From Desulfurispira natronophila (lineage in GTDB: Bacteria > Chrysiogenota > Chrysiogenetes > Chrysiogenales > Chrysiogenaceae): a stretch of DNA of 64,000 nucleotides. The notes beneath the pieces are model-generated. The model was not told the origin of the DNA, searched no databases, and saw only the letters and a list, made by a program, of their open reading frames with translations. The stretch is taken from contig NZ_JACHID010000005.1 in NCBI RefSeq assembly GCF_014203025.1, positions 62,001-126,000 on the forward strand. The letters are read 5' to 3'. A program made the translations under genes and the position numbers. Position 1 is the stretch's first letter. Each line of letters begins with the position of its first letter. Below are positions 18,432 to 28,175 of the stretch, piece by piece.

Positions 18432-19537
18432 TGCTCGTTTCTAAAAATGTTGAGGAACTCAAACCGTATCAGCCTGGCAAACCTATCAAGGAAGTTGAGC
18501 GAGAGTTAGGCATCAGTGATGCGATCAAGCTGGCTTCGAACGAAAATCCCATGGGGTCTTCCCCCAAGGCTATCGAAGCGGTACGCTCTATACTGGCTGA
18601 GGCCAATCGCTACCCCGAGGGTGGCTGTTACTACCTGCGCAAAAAGCTCGCCTTCTTACTGAAGATGCCGGAGGAGAGTATTGTCTTTGGCAACGGATCC
18701 AATGAGATCATTGAGCTGATTATTCGCACCTTTGTACAGCCCGGTGAGGAGATTCTCTACTTTGACCCTTCCTTTGCCGTTTATCCCATAATCGCCAAGG
18801 CGGCTGATCGCAATTATCGCGCTGTGCCTTTACGTCCCACCACCTTCGAGATGAACGTAGATGATATGATGGACGCTATTGGTGAGAGCACCAAGGTCCT
18901 CTTTCTCACTACCCCCAACAATCCCGTGGGCAACTATATTCCTTACCCGCAGCTCAAGCGCCTTGTTGAGGAGGTCTCCACAGATATTCTGGTCTGTGTA
19001 GACGAGGCCTATGTGGAGTACGCCACACAGGACGACTGTCGCAGTGTGCTGGATCTTATTCGTCAACACCCCAACCTGGTGGTGATGCGCACTTTCTCCA
19101 AGGCTTATGGCCTCAGTGGCTATCGCATCGGCTATGCTGTGGGCTCAGCTGAAATTATTGGCTACCTTAACAAGACTCGTCAGCCCTTCAACGTCAACCT
19201 GCTGGCCCAAACTGCTGCTGAGGGAGCCCTTGATGACGTGGAGTTTCTTACCGCCAGCGTTGAGAATAACTCCCAGGGCCTGGAGCTGATCACAGCTACT
19301 CTGGACCGCTTGGGTATTGGCTACGTTCCCTCCCAGGCTAACTTTATTCTTATCCACACTGGTGGCGACGGTAGTGAGGTTTTCCAGGGACTGATGCAGC
19401 GTGGCATAATTGTGCGTCACATCCCCCATCCCATGATAACCGAGTACGTAAGAGTGACGGTGGGAACTCCTGAGGAAAACGCCCAGTTTATTGCCCGCTT
19501 CGAAGAGGTCATGCGTCAACTTGGCCGTATTGCCTGA
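18431..19537 (+). CDS. hisC: Histidinol-phosphate / aromatic aminotransferase
   Basis: 368 residues of the class I/II PLP aminotransferase fold. KLASNENPMGSSPKA at the N-terminus and the PLP lysine K224 in TFSKAYGLSGYRIGY identify the HisC subgroup. It sits between pheA (1-base overlap) and tyrA, away from other his genes. A role in transaminating phenylpyruvate, prephenate or hydroxyphenylpyruvate is therefore likely, perhaps with histidinol phosphate as well. That dual role is inference from context. AAAGGTG lies before ATG. Confidence 0.9.
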   Translation: MLVSKNVEELKPYQPGKPIKEVERELGISDAIKLASNENPMGSSPKAIEAVRSILAEANRYPEGGCYYLRKKLAFLLKMPEESIVFGNGSNEIIELIIRTFVQPGEEILYFDPSFAVYPIIAKAADRNYRAVPLRPTTFEMNVDDMMDAIGESTKVLFLTTPNNPVGNYIPYPQLKRLVEEVSTDILVCVDEAYVEYATQDDCRSVLDLIRQHPNLVVMRTFSKAYGLSGYRIGYAVGSAEIIGYLNKTRQPFNVNLLAQTAAEGALDDVEFLTASVENNSQGLELITATLDRLGIGYVPSQANFILIHTGGDGSEVFQGLMQRGIIVRHIPHPMITEYVRVTVGTPEENAQFIARFEEVMRQLGRIA

Positions 19538-19683
19538 ATCAGGAGCCATAGGTTTTTGCAACGTGGTTTGCCTGCAATGCCCGATGTGTTTTTTGACGAG
19601 TACCTTCTGATACGTACTCTTTTGTATTATATTTTGCGTCCACCCGTCACAGCAGGAGATTTGACAGGTGGTGAGGAGATTGA

Positions 19684-20568
19684 TTGACTACTGCCTTTTC
19701 CCACATTGCCATAGTAGGTATGGGCCTGATTGGAGGCTCTTTTGCCGCTGCCTTGAAGGAATACGGTCTGGCTCTCAGTATTACTGGAGTTGACCGCGAT
19801 GAGGCCACATTGCGCTATGCACAGCAGTGTGGTCTGATTGATCACGGTCTTACGTCGATAACTCCCAGTTTGGCAGGGTGCAGCCACCTGTTCGTGGCCA
19901 CTCCTGTGGGCACATTTGCGCAGATTTTCCAACAAGTAGCGCACCATATTCCGACAGTAAAAGTTGTTGACTTTGGAAGCGTTAAGGGTGAGTTGTCCCT
20001 TGAGCTGCACCAGCGCTTCCCCCAGCTGGATTACCTGCCAGCCCATCCCATCGCCGGCAGTGAGCGCAGCGGTATTCACGCTGCCGACTCCCGTCTTTTT
20101 ATGTCCCGAAAGTTTATTCTTACTCCCCTGCCAAAAACAAGTCCGGACTTAACTTTCCAGATGCAGGAAGTTTTGCAGAAAATAAGTGCCCATGTCTGCA
20201 CCATGGACCCGGTGGAGCATGACGAAATATTTGGTGCCGTAAGTCACTTGCCTCATATGATAGCTTACGCTTTGGTAGACGCTATTTCCGCCATGGAGAA
20301 GACCTCTGGGCTGGAGTTGAGTCGCTATCCCGGTGCTGGGTTCCGGGACTTTACCCGTATCGCTTCCAGTGACGAAACCATGTGGACGGATATCGCTTTG
20401 GCCAATCGCTCCCAACTGCTCAACGGTCTGGAATCGTTTCAGAACTCTTTGGGCAACCTCCGCAGTGCTATTGAAAACAACGACTCTGAATCTTTGAAAA
20501 CCCTGTTTCGCGATGCCCGCCGCTACCGGGATGCCATCGTGCGCCATATGGAGAGTACCCATGCTTAA
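19684..20568 (+). CDS. tyrA: Prephenate / arogenate dehydrogenase
   Basis: 294 residues from TTG 19684, with GAGGAG five bases upstream. The NAD-binding loop VGMGLIGGS is at the N-terminus and the family motif HPIAGSERSG lies in the middle. EIFGAVSHLPHMIAYALV holds the conserved SHLPH of prephenate dehydrogenases. It carries out the tyrosine branch beside pheA. The 146 bases before it hold a weak TTGACG/TACTCT promoter-like pair. Its last eight bases overlap the aroA start. Confidence 0.93.
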   Translation: MTTAFSHIAIVGMGLIGGSFAAALKEYGLALSITGVDRDEATLRYAQQCGLIDHGLTSITPSLAGCSHLFVATPVGTFAQIFQQVAHHIPTVKVVDFGSVKGELSLELHQRFPQLDYLPAHPIAGSERSGIHAADSRLFMSRKFILTPLPKTSPDLTFQMQEVLQKISAHVCTMDPVEHDEIFGAVSHLPHMIAYALVDAISAMEKTSGLELSRYPGAGFRDFTRIASSDETMWTDIALANRSQLLNGLESFQNSLGNLRSAIENNDSESLKTLFRDARRYRDAIVRHMESTHA

Positions 20569-21838
20569 TGGATCAGTAGACATAGCCCCAGACAAGTCCA
20601 TCACCCATCGGGCCATTATGTTTTCTTCCCTGGCAAGGGGCACCTCACACATTGTCAATCCTTTGCTGGGTGAGGACAATATCAGTACCTGCCAGGCTTT
20701 TGAGGCCATGGGTGTAGAAATTACCCGCGAGGAGAGAAAGCTTATCATTAACTCGCCGGGCTTCGAACAGCTGCAGGAGGCCAGCGATGTGCTTGATTTT
20801 GGCAACAGCGGAACGACAACCCGGCTGATGCTGGGTATACTCTCAGGCCTTCCGCTGTTTAGTATTATTACCGGTGATCGCTATTTGCGACAGCGTCCCA
20901 TGCTCAGGGTTATTGAGCCACTGCGACGCATGGGAGCCAGAATTGATGCACGCTCCGGTGGTAAGTTGTTGCCCGCTGCGGTGCGGGGTGGAGCTTTGAA
21001 CGGTATCGATCACCGCAGCCAGGTAGCTTCGGCACAGGTTAAGAGCGCTATTTTGCTCGCAGGCCTTTTTGCCAATGGCACCACCACGGTACAGGAGCCA
21101 GAGCTTTCCCGTGATCACACCGAACGCATGCTCCCCTTTTACGGTGTCAAAGTGCAGCGGGAAGATCGGTGGACGTCGGTGCAGGGAGGAGCACAGTTGC
21201 ACCCGGTAGACATGACGGTTCCTGGAGACATCAGTTCCGCTGCCTTTTTCCTTGTAGCAGCCTGCGTTACTCCCGGCAGTGCCGTAACGATCTGTAATGT
21301 GGGAGTCAACCCTACCCGGACCGGAATTATAGACGTACTGCAACAGATGGGTGCCAAACTGGAGTTACGCAACCAGCGCACGGTATGCGGCGAGCCAGTA
21401 GCTGATATTGAAGTTTGCCACAGCTCCCTTAGTGCTGTCGATATTTACGGATCTACCATACCCCGGTTGATTGACGAAATTCCGGCTCTGGCCGTGGCGA
21501 TGGCTTTTGCCGAAGGTAAGAGTACCGTTAAAGACGGCAGTGAGCTGCGTGTCAAGGAGACAGATCGTATAGCAACGACTCTGGCCAACCTGAAAGCTTT
21601 GGGCGTAGAGTATAGTGAATATGAGGACGGTTTTGCCATTACGGGAGATCCTGAGCGTAAGTTGCCTGCCGGCGCAGTACTGGACTCTTACGGGGATCAT
21701 CGCATTGGCATGAGTGCTTGGCTCTTTCGCTTGCTGCAGCCAACAATTGAAGTAGAGGGCATGGAGTGTGTCGCTGTATCCTTCCCGGGTTTCCAACAAA
21801 AGCTGCAGAGTCTGCAAAGTAATGGTGCACTATCATGA
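20561..21838 (+). CDS. aroA: 3-phosphoshikimate 1-carboxyvinyltransferase (EPSP synthase)
   Basis: 425 residues from ATG 20561; GGAG at 20550-20553 favours it over the earlier in-frame ATG at 20513, which would add 16 residues unlike the family. Motifs: DKSITHRAIM near the N-terminus, NSGTTTRLM, and ELRVKETDRI for substrate binding. It makes the chorismate precursor. It overlaps tyrA by eight bases and cmk by four, so the genes are translationally coupled. Confidence 0.96.
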   Translation: MLNGSVDIAPDKSITHRAIMFSSLARGTSHIVNPLLGEDNISTCQAFEAMGVEITREERKLIINSPGFEQLQEASDVLDFGNSGTTTRLMLGILSGLPLFSIITGDRYLRQRPMLRVIEPLRRMGARIDARSGGKLLPAAVRGGALNGIDHRSQVASAQVKSAILLAGLFANGTTTVQEPELSRDHTERMLPFYGVKVQREDRWTSVQGGAQLHPVDMTVPGDISSAAFFLVAACVTPGSAVTICNVGVNPTRTGIIDVLQQMGAKLELRNQRTVCGEPVADIEVCHSSLSAVDIYGSTIPRLIDEIPALAVAMAFAEGKSTVKDGSELRVKETDRIATTLANLKALGVEYSEYEDGFAITGDPERKLPAGAVLDSYGDHRIGMSAWLFRLLQPTIEVEGMECVAVSFPGFQQKLQSLQSNGALS

Positions 21839-22527
21839 GTCTTTTGCGTATTGCCCTGGACGGCCCCGGCGGTTCAGGAAAGAGCACTATGGGGAAGCTC
21901 TTGGCCAAAAAATACAATTTCACCTATGTGGATACGGGTGCTATGTACCGCAGCGTTGCCCTTTACATGGATCGTCACGATATCCCCCTGGACGGAGCAA
22001 GCATCGATGTTGAACGTATAATGGAGCAGGTGCATCTGCGTTTTGCCTGGAGTGGTGACAACCAGCGGGTCTTTCTCAATGAAGAGGATGTCTCAGACGC
22101 TATTCGCACTTCCCGCAATTCGCTGCTGACTTCTCGAGTTGCCACCCTGCCAGCAGTGCGCCAGGCTTTGGTGCAGTTGCAACAAAAGATGGCCCGACTC
22201 CGCAGCGTGGTGATGGACGGACGGGACATTGCTTCAGTGGTTATCCCTGATGCTGAGCTAAAGTTCTATCTTGATGCTTCTGCTGAAGTACGCGCTCAGA
22301 GGCGATTGGAGGAGATGGAACAAAATGGGGTTGCCGCCCAATTCGAAGATGTGTTGCGAGAAATTCAACAGCGCGACTATGAAGATACTCACCGCCAGCA
22401 TTCCCCCCTGGTGCGTGTTCCGGAGGCTATTTATATTGATACCACCTCCATGGATGCAGATTCTGTTTTCAATATACTTTGCCAGCACGTTGAGTGTTAT
22501 CCTCAACTTCCCCAACAAGAGGTCTAG
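21835..22527 (+). CDS. cmk: Cytidylate kinase
   Basis: 230 residues. It phosphorylates CMP and dCMP. The Walker A is GPGGSGKSTMGKLL near residues 10-23. DTGAMYR and VVMDGRDIASVV are the CMP-binding motifs of the family. Its start overlaps the aroA stop (ATGA). The aroA-cmk-rpsA order is common in bacteria. Confidence 0.96.
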   Translation: MSLLRIALDGPGGSGKSTMGKLLAKKYNFTYVDTGAMYRSVALYMDRHDIPLDGASIDVERIMEQVHLRFAWSGDNQRVFLNEEDVSDAIRTSRNSLLTSRVATLPAVRQALVQLQQKMARLRSVVMDGRDIASVVIPDAELKFYLDASAEVRAQRRLEEMEQNGVAAQFEDVLREIQQRDYEDTHRQHSPLVRVPEAIYIDTTSMDADSVFNILCQHVECYPQLPQQEV

Positions 22528-22533
22528 CAGATT

Positions 22534-23415
22534 ATGCGTATAATTCGCGGTAAGTACGGTGGGTTTTGCTTCGGAGTAAAGCGGGCCATTAATATGGCCT
22601 TTGAGCGTTCGGAGTCAGACAAGAATAGTACTATTTCTACCCTGGGCCCCATCATCCACAATCCTCAGGTCGTGAAGGATCTTGAGGAGCATGGGGTTCA
22701 GCAGGTGAACAGTTTGGACGAGCTGGAGACAAGTCAACCCCAAACCGTGATCATTCGCTCCCACGGAGTGGGCCCCCAAGCCTACCGTGAAGCGGAGCAG
22801 CAGAAAGTTGAAATCGTGGACGCCACCTGCCCCTACGTCAAGCGTATTCACGTGATTGTCACCGATTTGGTTGAGCAGGGCTATCAGGTCGTTATAGTAG
22901 GAGAACCAGATCACCCCGAGGTAAGAGCTATTCGTGCCTACGCCGATGAGAAAGCGGTTGTGGTGGAAATTCCTGACGACCTGGAGCAAGTGGACCTAAG
23001 TCGTAAAATCGGCGTGGTGGCACAGACTACGCAATCACAGGACCGGCTGCAGAGCATTGTTTGGTCATTGCTGGAGAAGCGCAACAGCGAAGTGCGAATT
23101 TTCAACACCATTTGCGACGCTACTGATGTAAGACAGAAAGAGGCGGTTGAGCTGGCTCAGCAGTCTGATGCAATCATTGTTATTGGCGGACGAAAATCTG
23201 GCAACACGACGCGGCTGGCCAAGATATGCTCACGAATTCAGCCCCAGACCTTTCACATAGAAACGGCTGCAGAGATCGATCCAGCCTGGCTGCAGGGCAA
23301 GTCCGCCGTAGGAGTTACTGCCGGTGCCAGCACTCCTAACTATCTGATTGAAGAGGTGGTGAATGTTCTTGAGACCTTGGCGCAGCATTCTGGATCAACA
23401 GAAAAGAAAATATAA
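22534..23415 (+). CDS. ispH: 4-hydroxy-3-methylbut-2-enyl diphosphate reductase
   Basis: 293 residues. Last step of the MEP isoprenoid pathway, an Fe-S enzyme. The three cluster cysteines appear as GFCFGVKRA (Cys12), DATCPYVKRIH and NTICDAT. The C-terminal motif GASTPNYLIEEV is intact. In some bacteria this enzyme is fused to ribosomal protein S1; here the two are neighbours, 76 bases apart. Confidence 0.96.
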   Translation: MRIIRGKYGGFCFGVKRAINMAFERSESDKNSTISTLGPIIHNPQVVKDLEEHGVQQVNSLDELETSQPQTVIIRSHGVGPQAYREAEQQKVEIVDATCPYVKRIHVIVTDLVEQGYQVVIVGEPDHPEVRAIRAYADEKAVVVEIPDDLEQVDLSRKIGVVAQTTQSQDRLQSIVWSLLEKRNSEVRIFNTICDATDVRQKEAVELAQQSDAIIVIGGRKSGNTTRLAKICSRIQPQTFHIETAAEIDPAWLQGKSAVGVTAGASTPNYLIEEVVNVLETLAQHSGSTEKKI

Positions 23416-23491
23416 CGGGGATAGCGGAAAAGGTATTCCCCTGACAATAAATATTTGTTATGTAATGAGTAAGAAATAAGGAGTTAAGGGT

Positions 23492-25180
23492 ATGATGGAA
23501 AACGATTACAGGTATCAAGATGAAGGTTCCGAAGACTTTGCTGCGCTGCTGGAAGAGGATATGCGCCAGCGCGAGGAGTCAGGTCGCATAGTACAAGCAA
23601 CGGTTGTACAAAAAAACGACACGGAAATACTCCTGGATATCAATGAAAAAGTTGAAGGTGTCGTTCAGCGCAGCGAATTTACCGATGACGAATTTGAACG
23701 TCTGCAGATAGGGGATACTTTCGAGGTATTCAATACCGGACGACGTGAAGACAATGGTTTTATTCGCGCCAGCAAGCAAAAAGCTGACCAGCGTCGCGGC
23801 TGGGATGATATAGTTGCCGGCCACGAAGCTGGTGAAGTTTTTCAGGGAACTATTATTGATACGGTTAACCGCGGTTTCACCGTAGATATAAATGGCGTAC
23901 GCGCCTTTTTGCCACTTTCTCAAGTGGACCTTCGCCAGGTGCGTGATAACAGCGAGGAAATGCGCTCATACATAGGTTTGACCGACACCTTCAAGGTTAT
24001 CAACCTCTCTCCCAAGCGCCACAATGTCGTGGTATCCCGTCGTGCATGGCTGGAGGAGCAGAAGGAAAAGGACAAGCAAGTGCTGGTGGAAAAGCTGGCT
24101 AAAAACTCCATACTCCCCGGCGTCGTAAAAAATATTACCGAGTACGGGGTCTTTGTTGACCTTGGTGGCCTGGATGGCCTGCTGCATATCACTGACATTT
24201 CCTGGGGACGGGTCTCACATCCCTCCGCTGTCTTTAGCGAAGGACAGGAAATTGAGGTAATGGTACTCGACTACAACCCCGACACCGAGCGGGTTTCCCT
24301 TGGCTACAAACAAAAAACCGAAGATCCTTGGGACAAGATCACAGAGCGCTACGTTGGTGGCGATGTGGTCAAGGGTCGTGTCGTCAGTTTTGTCGACTAC
24401 GGAGCCTTTGTTGAGATTGAGCCTGGCATTGAAGGCCTGATCCATATTAGTGAAATGAGCTGGACCAGCAGGGTTCGCTCTCCTTCCCAGATGCTCAAAA
24501 TTGACGATGAGGTAGAAGTTCGCATTCTTGACATCGACTCCGGTAATCGACGCCTTTCTCTCAGCCTGCGGGCCGTTCGTCCCAACCCTTGGGATGTAGT
24601 AGGAGAAAAGTACCCCGTTGGCAGCATCGTCAAGGGCAAGATCAAAAATATTACGGAATTTGGTGCTTTCCTGGGACTGGATGAGGGGGTTGACGGCCTT
24701 ATCCACATCTCCGATATGTCATGGTCCCGCAGCAACCACCCCAGCGAGATCATCAAAGTCGGCGATGAAGTGGAAGCCAAGGTACTGGCCTTTGATCGAG
24801 AGCGTGAGCGCCTGAGCCTGGGATTGAAGCAACTGGAGGAAAACCCATGGGACTTGGTGGAGCAACGTTATCCGATTGACAGCTTGGTACGTGGAGCGGT
24901 AGTGAATCTCACTGACTTCGGTGCCTTTGTCAAGCTGGATGACGGAGTGGAAGGGTTGCTACACGTCTCTGAAATCTCACACGATCGCATTGAACGACCT
25001 TCAGACGTTCTCTCCATTGGTCAGGAAATCGAAGCCAAAGTGATCAAAATGAATAAAGAAGATCGCCGCATCGGTCTGAGCATGAAGGATATGGAGGGAT
25101 TGGCCGAATTCCAGGAGCACCAGGAAGCTCAGCAAGAGTCCACGGACTCAACAGACGAAGGCGACTCACAACCAGAATAA
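23492..25180 (+). CDS. rpsA: 30S ribosomal protein S1
   Basis: 562 residues. Six S1 RNA-binding repeats in a row can be read, the last four each beginning with a G-x-V-x(8)-YGAFV or FGAFV-like strand and ending with an SLG(Y/L)K-type strand. That is the full S1 layout of Gram-negative bacteria. An acidic, glutamine- and serine-rich tail closes it. AAGGAG lies upstream of two tandem ATG codons, and the first was chosen. A hairpin with GGGGA/TCCCC arms lies between ispH and this gene. It ends the cluster at a strong terminator. Confidence 0.96.
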   Translation: MMENDYRYQDEGSEDFAALLEEDMRQREESGRIVQATVVQKNDTEILLDINEKVEGVVQRSEFTDDEFERLQIGDTFEVFNTGRREDNGFIRASKQKADQRRGWDDIVAGHEAGEVFQGTIIDTVNRGFTVDINGVRAFLPLSQVDLRQVRDNSEEMRSYIGLTDTFKVINLSPKRHNVVVSRRAWLEEQKEKDKQVLVEKLAKNSILPGVVKNITEYGVFVDLGGLDGLLHITDISWGRVSHPSAVFSEGQEIEVMVLDYNPDTERVSLGYKQKTEDPWDKITERYVGGDVVKGRVVSFVDYGAFVEIEPGIEGLIHISEMSWTSRVRSPSQMLKIDDEVEVRILDIDSGNRRLSLSLRAVRPNPWDVVGEKYPVGSIVKGKIKNITEFGAFLGLDEGVDGLIHISDMSWSRSNHPSEIIKVGDEVEAKVLAFDRERERLSLGLKQLEENPWDLVEQRYPIDSLVRGAVVNLTDFGAFVKLDDGVEGLLHVSEISHDRIERPSDVLSIGQEIEAKVIKMNKEDRRIGLSMKDMEGLAEFQEHQEAQQESTDSTDEGDSQPE

Positions 25181-25202
25181 CACTGGCAACACAAAACACC
25201 GT

Positions 25203-25231
25203 ACAGGGCCACATGTGGCCCTGTTTTTTTT
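25203..25231 (+). terminator. Rho-independent terminator after rpsA
   Basis: ACAGGGCCAC directly followed by a complementary arm around ATGTGG, ending CCCTGT, then a run of eight T. A textbook terminator separating the biosynthetic cluster from the flagellar genes. Confidence 0.9.
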
Positions 25232-25254
25232 CGCCTGCATGCAGCACTTTCTGC

Positions 25255-25282
25255 TCAAGCTCGCTGGCAAGGATGCCGATAG
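25255..25282 (+). promoter_or_regulatory. Candidate flagellar sigma-28 promoter of fliD
   Basis: TCAA (25255-25258), 16 bases, then GCCGATAG (25275-25282). Consensus is TAAA-N15-GCCGATAA, so one mismatch in each box and one extra spacer base. It lies 52 bases before fliD, a class of gene normally read by FliA. Confidence 0.45.
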
Positions 25283-25333
25283 ATACAAGGAAGAGCCGAA
25301 TCGTCAGCGTATCACGGCCCCAGGAGGTGAAAC

Positions 25334-28105
25334 GTGAGTGGAATAAATTTTATGGGCGTATCCGGGTTACCCACCGGGGACATCATGGACCAGATGATGG
25401 AAGTCCGCAGTCAGCGCATTGGGCGCCTGCTGGATGATCGGGAGAAGGTGGAGCTGAAAAAGTCGGCCTTCATGAACGTAAACAACGATCTGATGGGTTT
25501 GCGAAACCAGCTGCTGGATATGAACCTGCAGAGCACATTTCTCAACCGGGAAGTAAGCTCCAGCAATGAGGCCCTGGTAAGTGCCACGGCCGGTGCCAAT
25601 GCCGACAAGACCTCCCACACTGTGGATGTGACCCGCATTGCCAGGGCACCCAGCGCCAGCAGCCACTATACTCGTGCGACTATCTCCCAGGCCAATATCA
25701 AAAATACTACGAATATATCCGGTGTTTCCTCCTACTATGAGGGCATGCTTTCGGCTAAACACGATATCAATGTCAGCAAAATACCCATCGATGATGGCCT
25801 GGGGAGTAATATAGGCAACTATGCGGTGGCAACCAACCGCATAACCGTTGACAACAAGCCTACCATGCTGGCTCTTATGGGGGAATCGGTAGAAAAGACC
25901 GATACCGATAAGCTTGGACAGTTTGATGGAACCATAGCTGCTGGTCAAACCCTAAGCCTTTCTGTAAATGGCAAAGAGGTTACCATTGAGTTTGAGGAGG
26001 AAATCCCTGAAGGCACTTCCTTGGCTACTGTAGCCAATATCCTCGACACAAAGATCAACGATGCACTGAACGCGGCTCATAATACTCGCTCCCACCGCTA
26101 CGTGGCGGTGGGGGACTCGGGCTTCTGGGGCGCGGGTCAAAGTGGCTTAAACATCTACAACACCGAGCTTACCGCCAATGAGTCGCTGGAGATAACCGGC
26201 GGTACGGCTCAGGCCGCCTTGGGGTTTGATACGACCGCCACTACCCGTGTGGATGAGATCGTCAAGTCCACCGGGGTTTTCTATGCCGACGAGGCAGACG
26301 CCGAGACTGCCATGGAGGAGTTGCGACAGCAGATGGGACAAGCCTACAGTGCCGGTCCCCCTCCCCAGTTTAACAGCATTGTGGATGGCACCATGAACTT
26401 CCAGGCTGGTACTGGTGGTCTTCAGGAGGGCAACATGCGCATTATCACCGGCAATGAACTGCGCCTGGGTGAGCGCTCCTACAGTAAGGTTAACGGCGCT
26501 GGTGATATTGGCACCATCACTCCCAGCGAATCACTCTCTACCGCCGGTTTTGACGACTACAATGCGGAAGATGCCAAGGGATACTTTACCATTAACGGGG
26601 TGCGCATCGACATACTGCAACGCCCTGAAGATGCTGATCCCGATGACCCTGATCCCGATCCTACGGTCAATGAGATCCTGGGGGCCATTAACAGCTCCAA
26701 TGCCGGGGTTACTGCCAGCTTCGACACTGTGGAAAATCGCTTTATACTGACCGCCAATGAAGCTAATGACAAGACGATTCGCGTGGGAGAGATGGGAGAT
26801 ACCTCTAACTTTCTCGAGATGGCGGGCCTTACCGTCAACGCTGGTGCAGAGTCCGCACAAGGGAGTGCTAACCCTTCGGTAGACCCGACCCTGGTGCCAC
26901 CAGGACTGGGGATCAGCAAGGGGATTTTCACTATAAACGGCGTCAGTATATATGTTACAGAGCGCGAAAGCCTCAACGACATGATAGACAAAATCAATAA
27001 CTCAGGAGCCGGGGTTATTGCGAATTATGACACTGCTTCTGATACCTTCAGCATTACGGGCAAGCTCAAGGAGGGCAAAACAAACCAGCGCCACATTGAG
27101 TTTGGCTCGGAAAATGACACCAGCAACTTCCTGCGCCAGGTAAATTTAATTCAGCACACCCCAGAAATTGCCGAGGCCAACGGTTATGATCGAGTCACCC
27201 GTGAAGGCGAGCGGGGAGAAGATGCCCTCTTTAGCTATAATGGCGTTATGTACTCTAAAACAGTTAACGAAATCGAGGGGATGCCTGGTGGCATTGACCT
27301 TGACCTTAAAGGCCCCACTCAAGGAGCAATAACTCTCAACGTAACGGGTGAGACCGACACAGCCCTGGATCGCGTGGCTGACTTTATCGCCAACTACAAT
27401 ACCGTTATGGAGCGGGTCACTCCCTTTCGCCTCAGCGATGAAGAGCGGCGGTTTCTTGAGCCCCTCAGTCCCGACAAAATGGCGGGGATGACCTTTAACG
27501 AACAGGACGAGTACATGGAGAAGTACCGTCAGTTCAATGAGCAGGAGTTCATTCGCAAGAGCAGCGAGTCTCGCACTATTGCCTCAACGCTGCGTCGCAT
27601 AGCTACAGACTTTTATGGCGACGAAGGCTCAAGCATACGCAGTTTGGGTGATATGGGTATTGAGGTTGCCGGCAAAGACAATTTCCGGGTATTGATGAAA
27701 GGGATGCTGCTCATCGACTCTACAGACCGAGATGAAATTAAAGAAGCCCTGAAGGGCAATACCCGCTTTATGAGTGCCATTTCCAATAACGAAGAAGAGG
27801 TTTACAACCTTTTTGCCAAGCAAGACAGCGACGGCAATCCCATAGGTCTTTCCCGTAAACTCGAGGAGACAGTTAATGACTACGTTTTCACCAATGGCCT
27901 TATCCAGAACAAGGTGCGCACCGGTGGCTTTATCGACCGGGAAATGGACCGGGTAAACCAGTCTATCGAGCGGGAGCAACGAAGTTTGCAACGCTACGAA
28001 GAGTCACTGCGTCGGCAATTTGCCATGCTGGAGCGGCGTATGTCAGACCTGGATGCCCAAAGTTCCGCTATTATGGGGATGGTGAACCAGGGGGGGCAGC
28101 AGTAA
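25334..28105 (+). CDS. fliD: Flagellar cap protein FliD, extra-long
   Basis: 923 residues from GTG 25334 with AGGAGGTGA close upstream; many FliD proteins are 450-700. The N-terminal D0/D1 part is recognisable (DIMDQMMEVRSQRIGRLLDDRE). The C-terminal part ends in a coiled coil with the typical end RRMSDLDAQSSAIMGMV. The middle is enlarged by repeated hook-IN-like modules: FTINGVRIDI near 415 and FTINGVSIYV near 529, each followed about 60-70 residues later by DTSNFL. An Asp/Pro-rich run (near 433-445) separates parts of the first. The product caps the filament and helps flagellin fold. fliS follows. Confidence 0.9.
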   Translation: MSGINFMGVSGLPTGDIMDQMMEVRSQRIGRLLDDREKVELKKSAFMNVNNDLMGLRNQLLDMNLQSTFLNREVSSSNEALVSATAGANADKTSHTVDVTRIARAPSASSHYTRATISQANIKNTTNISGVSSYYEGMLSAKHDINVSKIPIDDGLGSNIGNYAVATNRITVDNKPTMLALMGESVEKTDTDKLGQFDGTIAAGQTLSLSVNGKEVTIEFEEEIPEGTSLATVANILDTKINDALNAAHNTRSHRYVAVGDSGFWGAGQSGLNIYNTELTANESLEITGGTAQAALGFDTTATTRVDEIVKSTGVFYADEADAETAMEELRQQMGQAYSAGPPPQFNSIVDGTMNFQAGTGGLQEGNMRIITGNELRLGERSYSKVNGAGDIGTITPSESLSTAGFDDYNAEDAKGYFTINGVRIDILQRPEDADPDDPDPDPTVNEILGAINSSNAGVTASFDTVENRFILTANEANDKTIRVGEMGDTSNFLEMAGLTVNAGAESAQGSANPSVDPTLVPPGLGISKGIFTINGVSIYVTERESLNDMIDKINNSGAGVIANYDTASDTFSITGKLKEGKTNQRHIEFGSENDTSNFLRQVNLIQHTPEIAEANGYDRVTREGERGEDALFSYNGVMYSKTVNEIEGMPGGIDLDLKGPTQGAITLNVTGETDTALDRVADFIANYNTVMERVTPFRLSDEERRFLEPLSPDKMAGMTFNEQDEYMEKYRQFNEQEFIRKSSESRTIASTLRRIATDFYGDEGSSIRSLGDMGIEVAGKDNFRVLMKGMLLIDSTDRDEIKEALKGNTRFMSAISNNEEEVYNLFAKQDSDGNPIGLSRKLEETVNDYVFTNGLIQNKVRTGGFIDREMDRVNQSIEREQRSLQRYEESLRRQFAMLERRMSDLDAQSSAIMGMVNQGGQQ

Positions 28106-28175
28106 TTTCCCCTGATCCCTTGCAAAATGTATTGAATATTCTCGCAAATGATGCCATATTTAAAAGAGGTTTACC

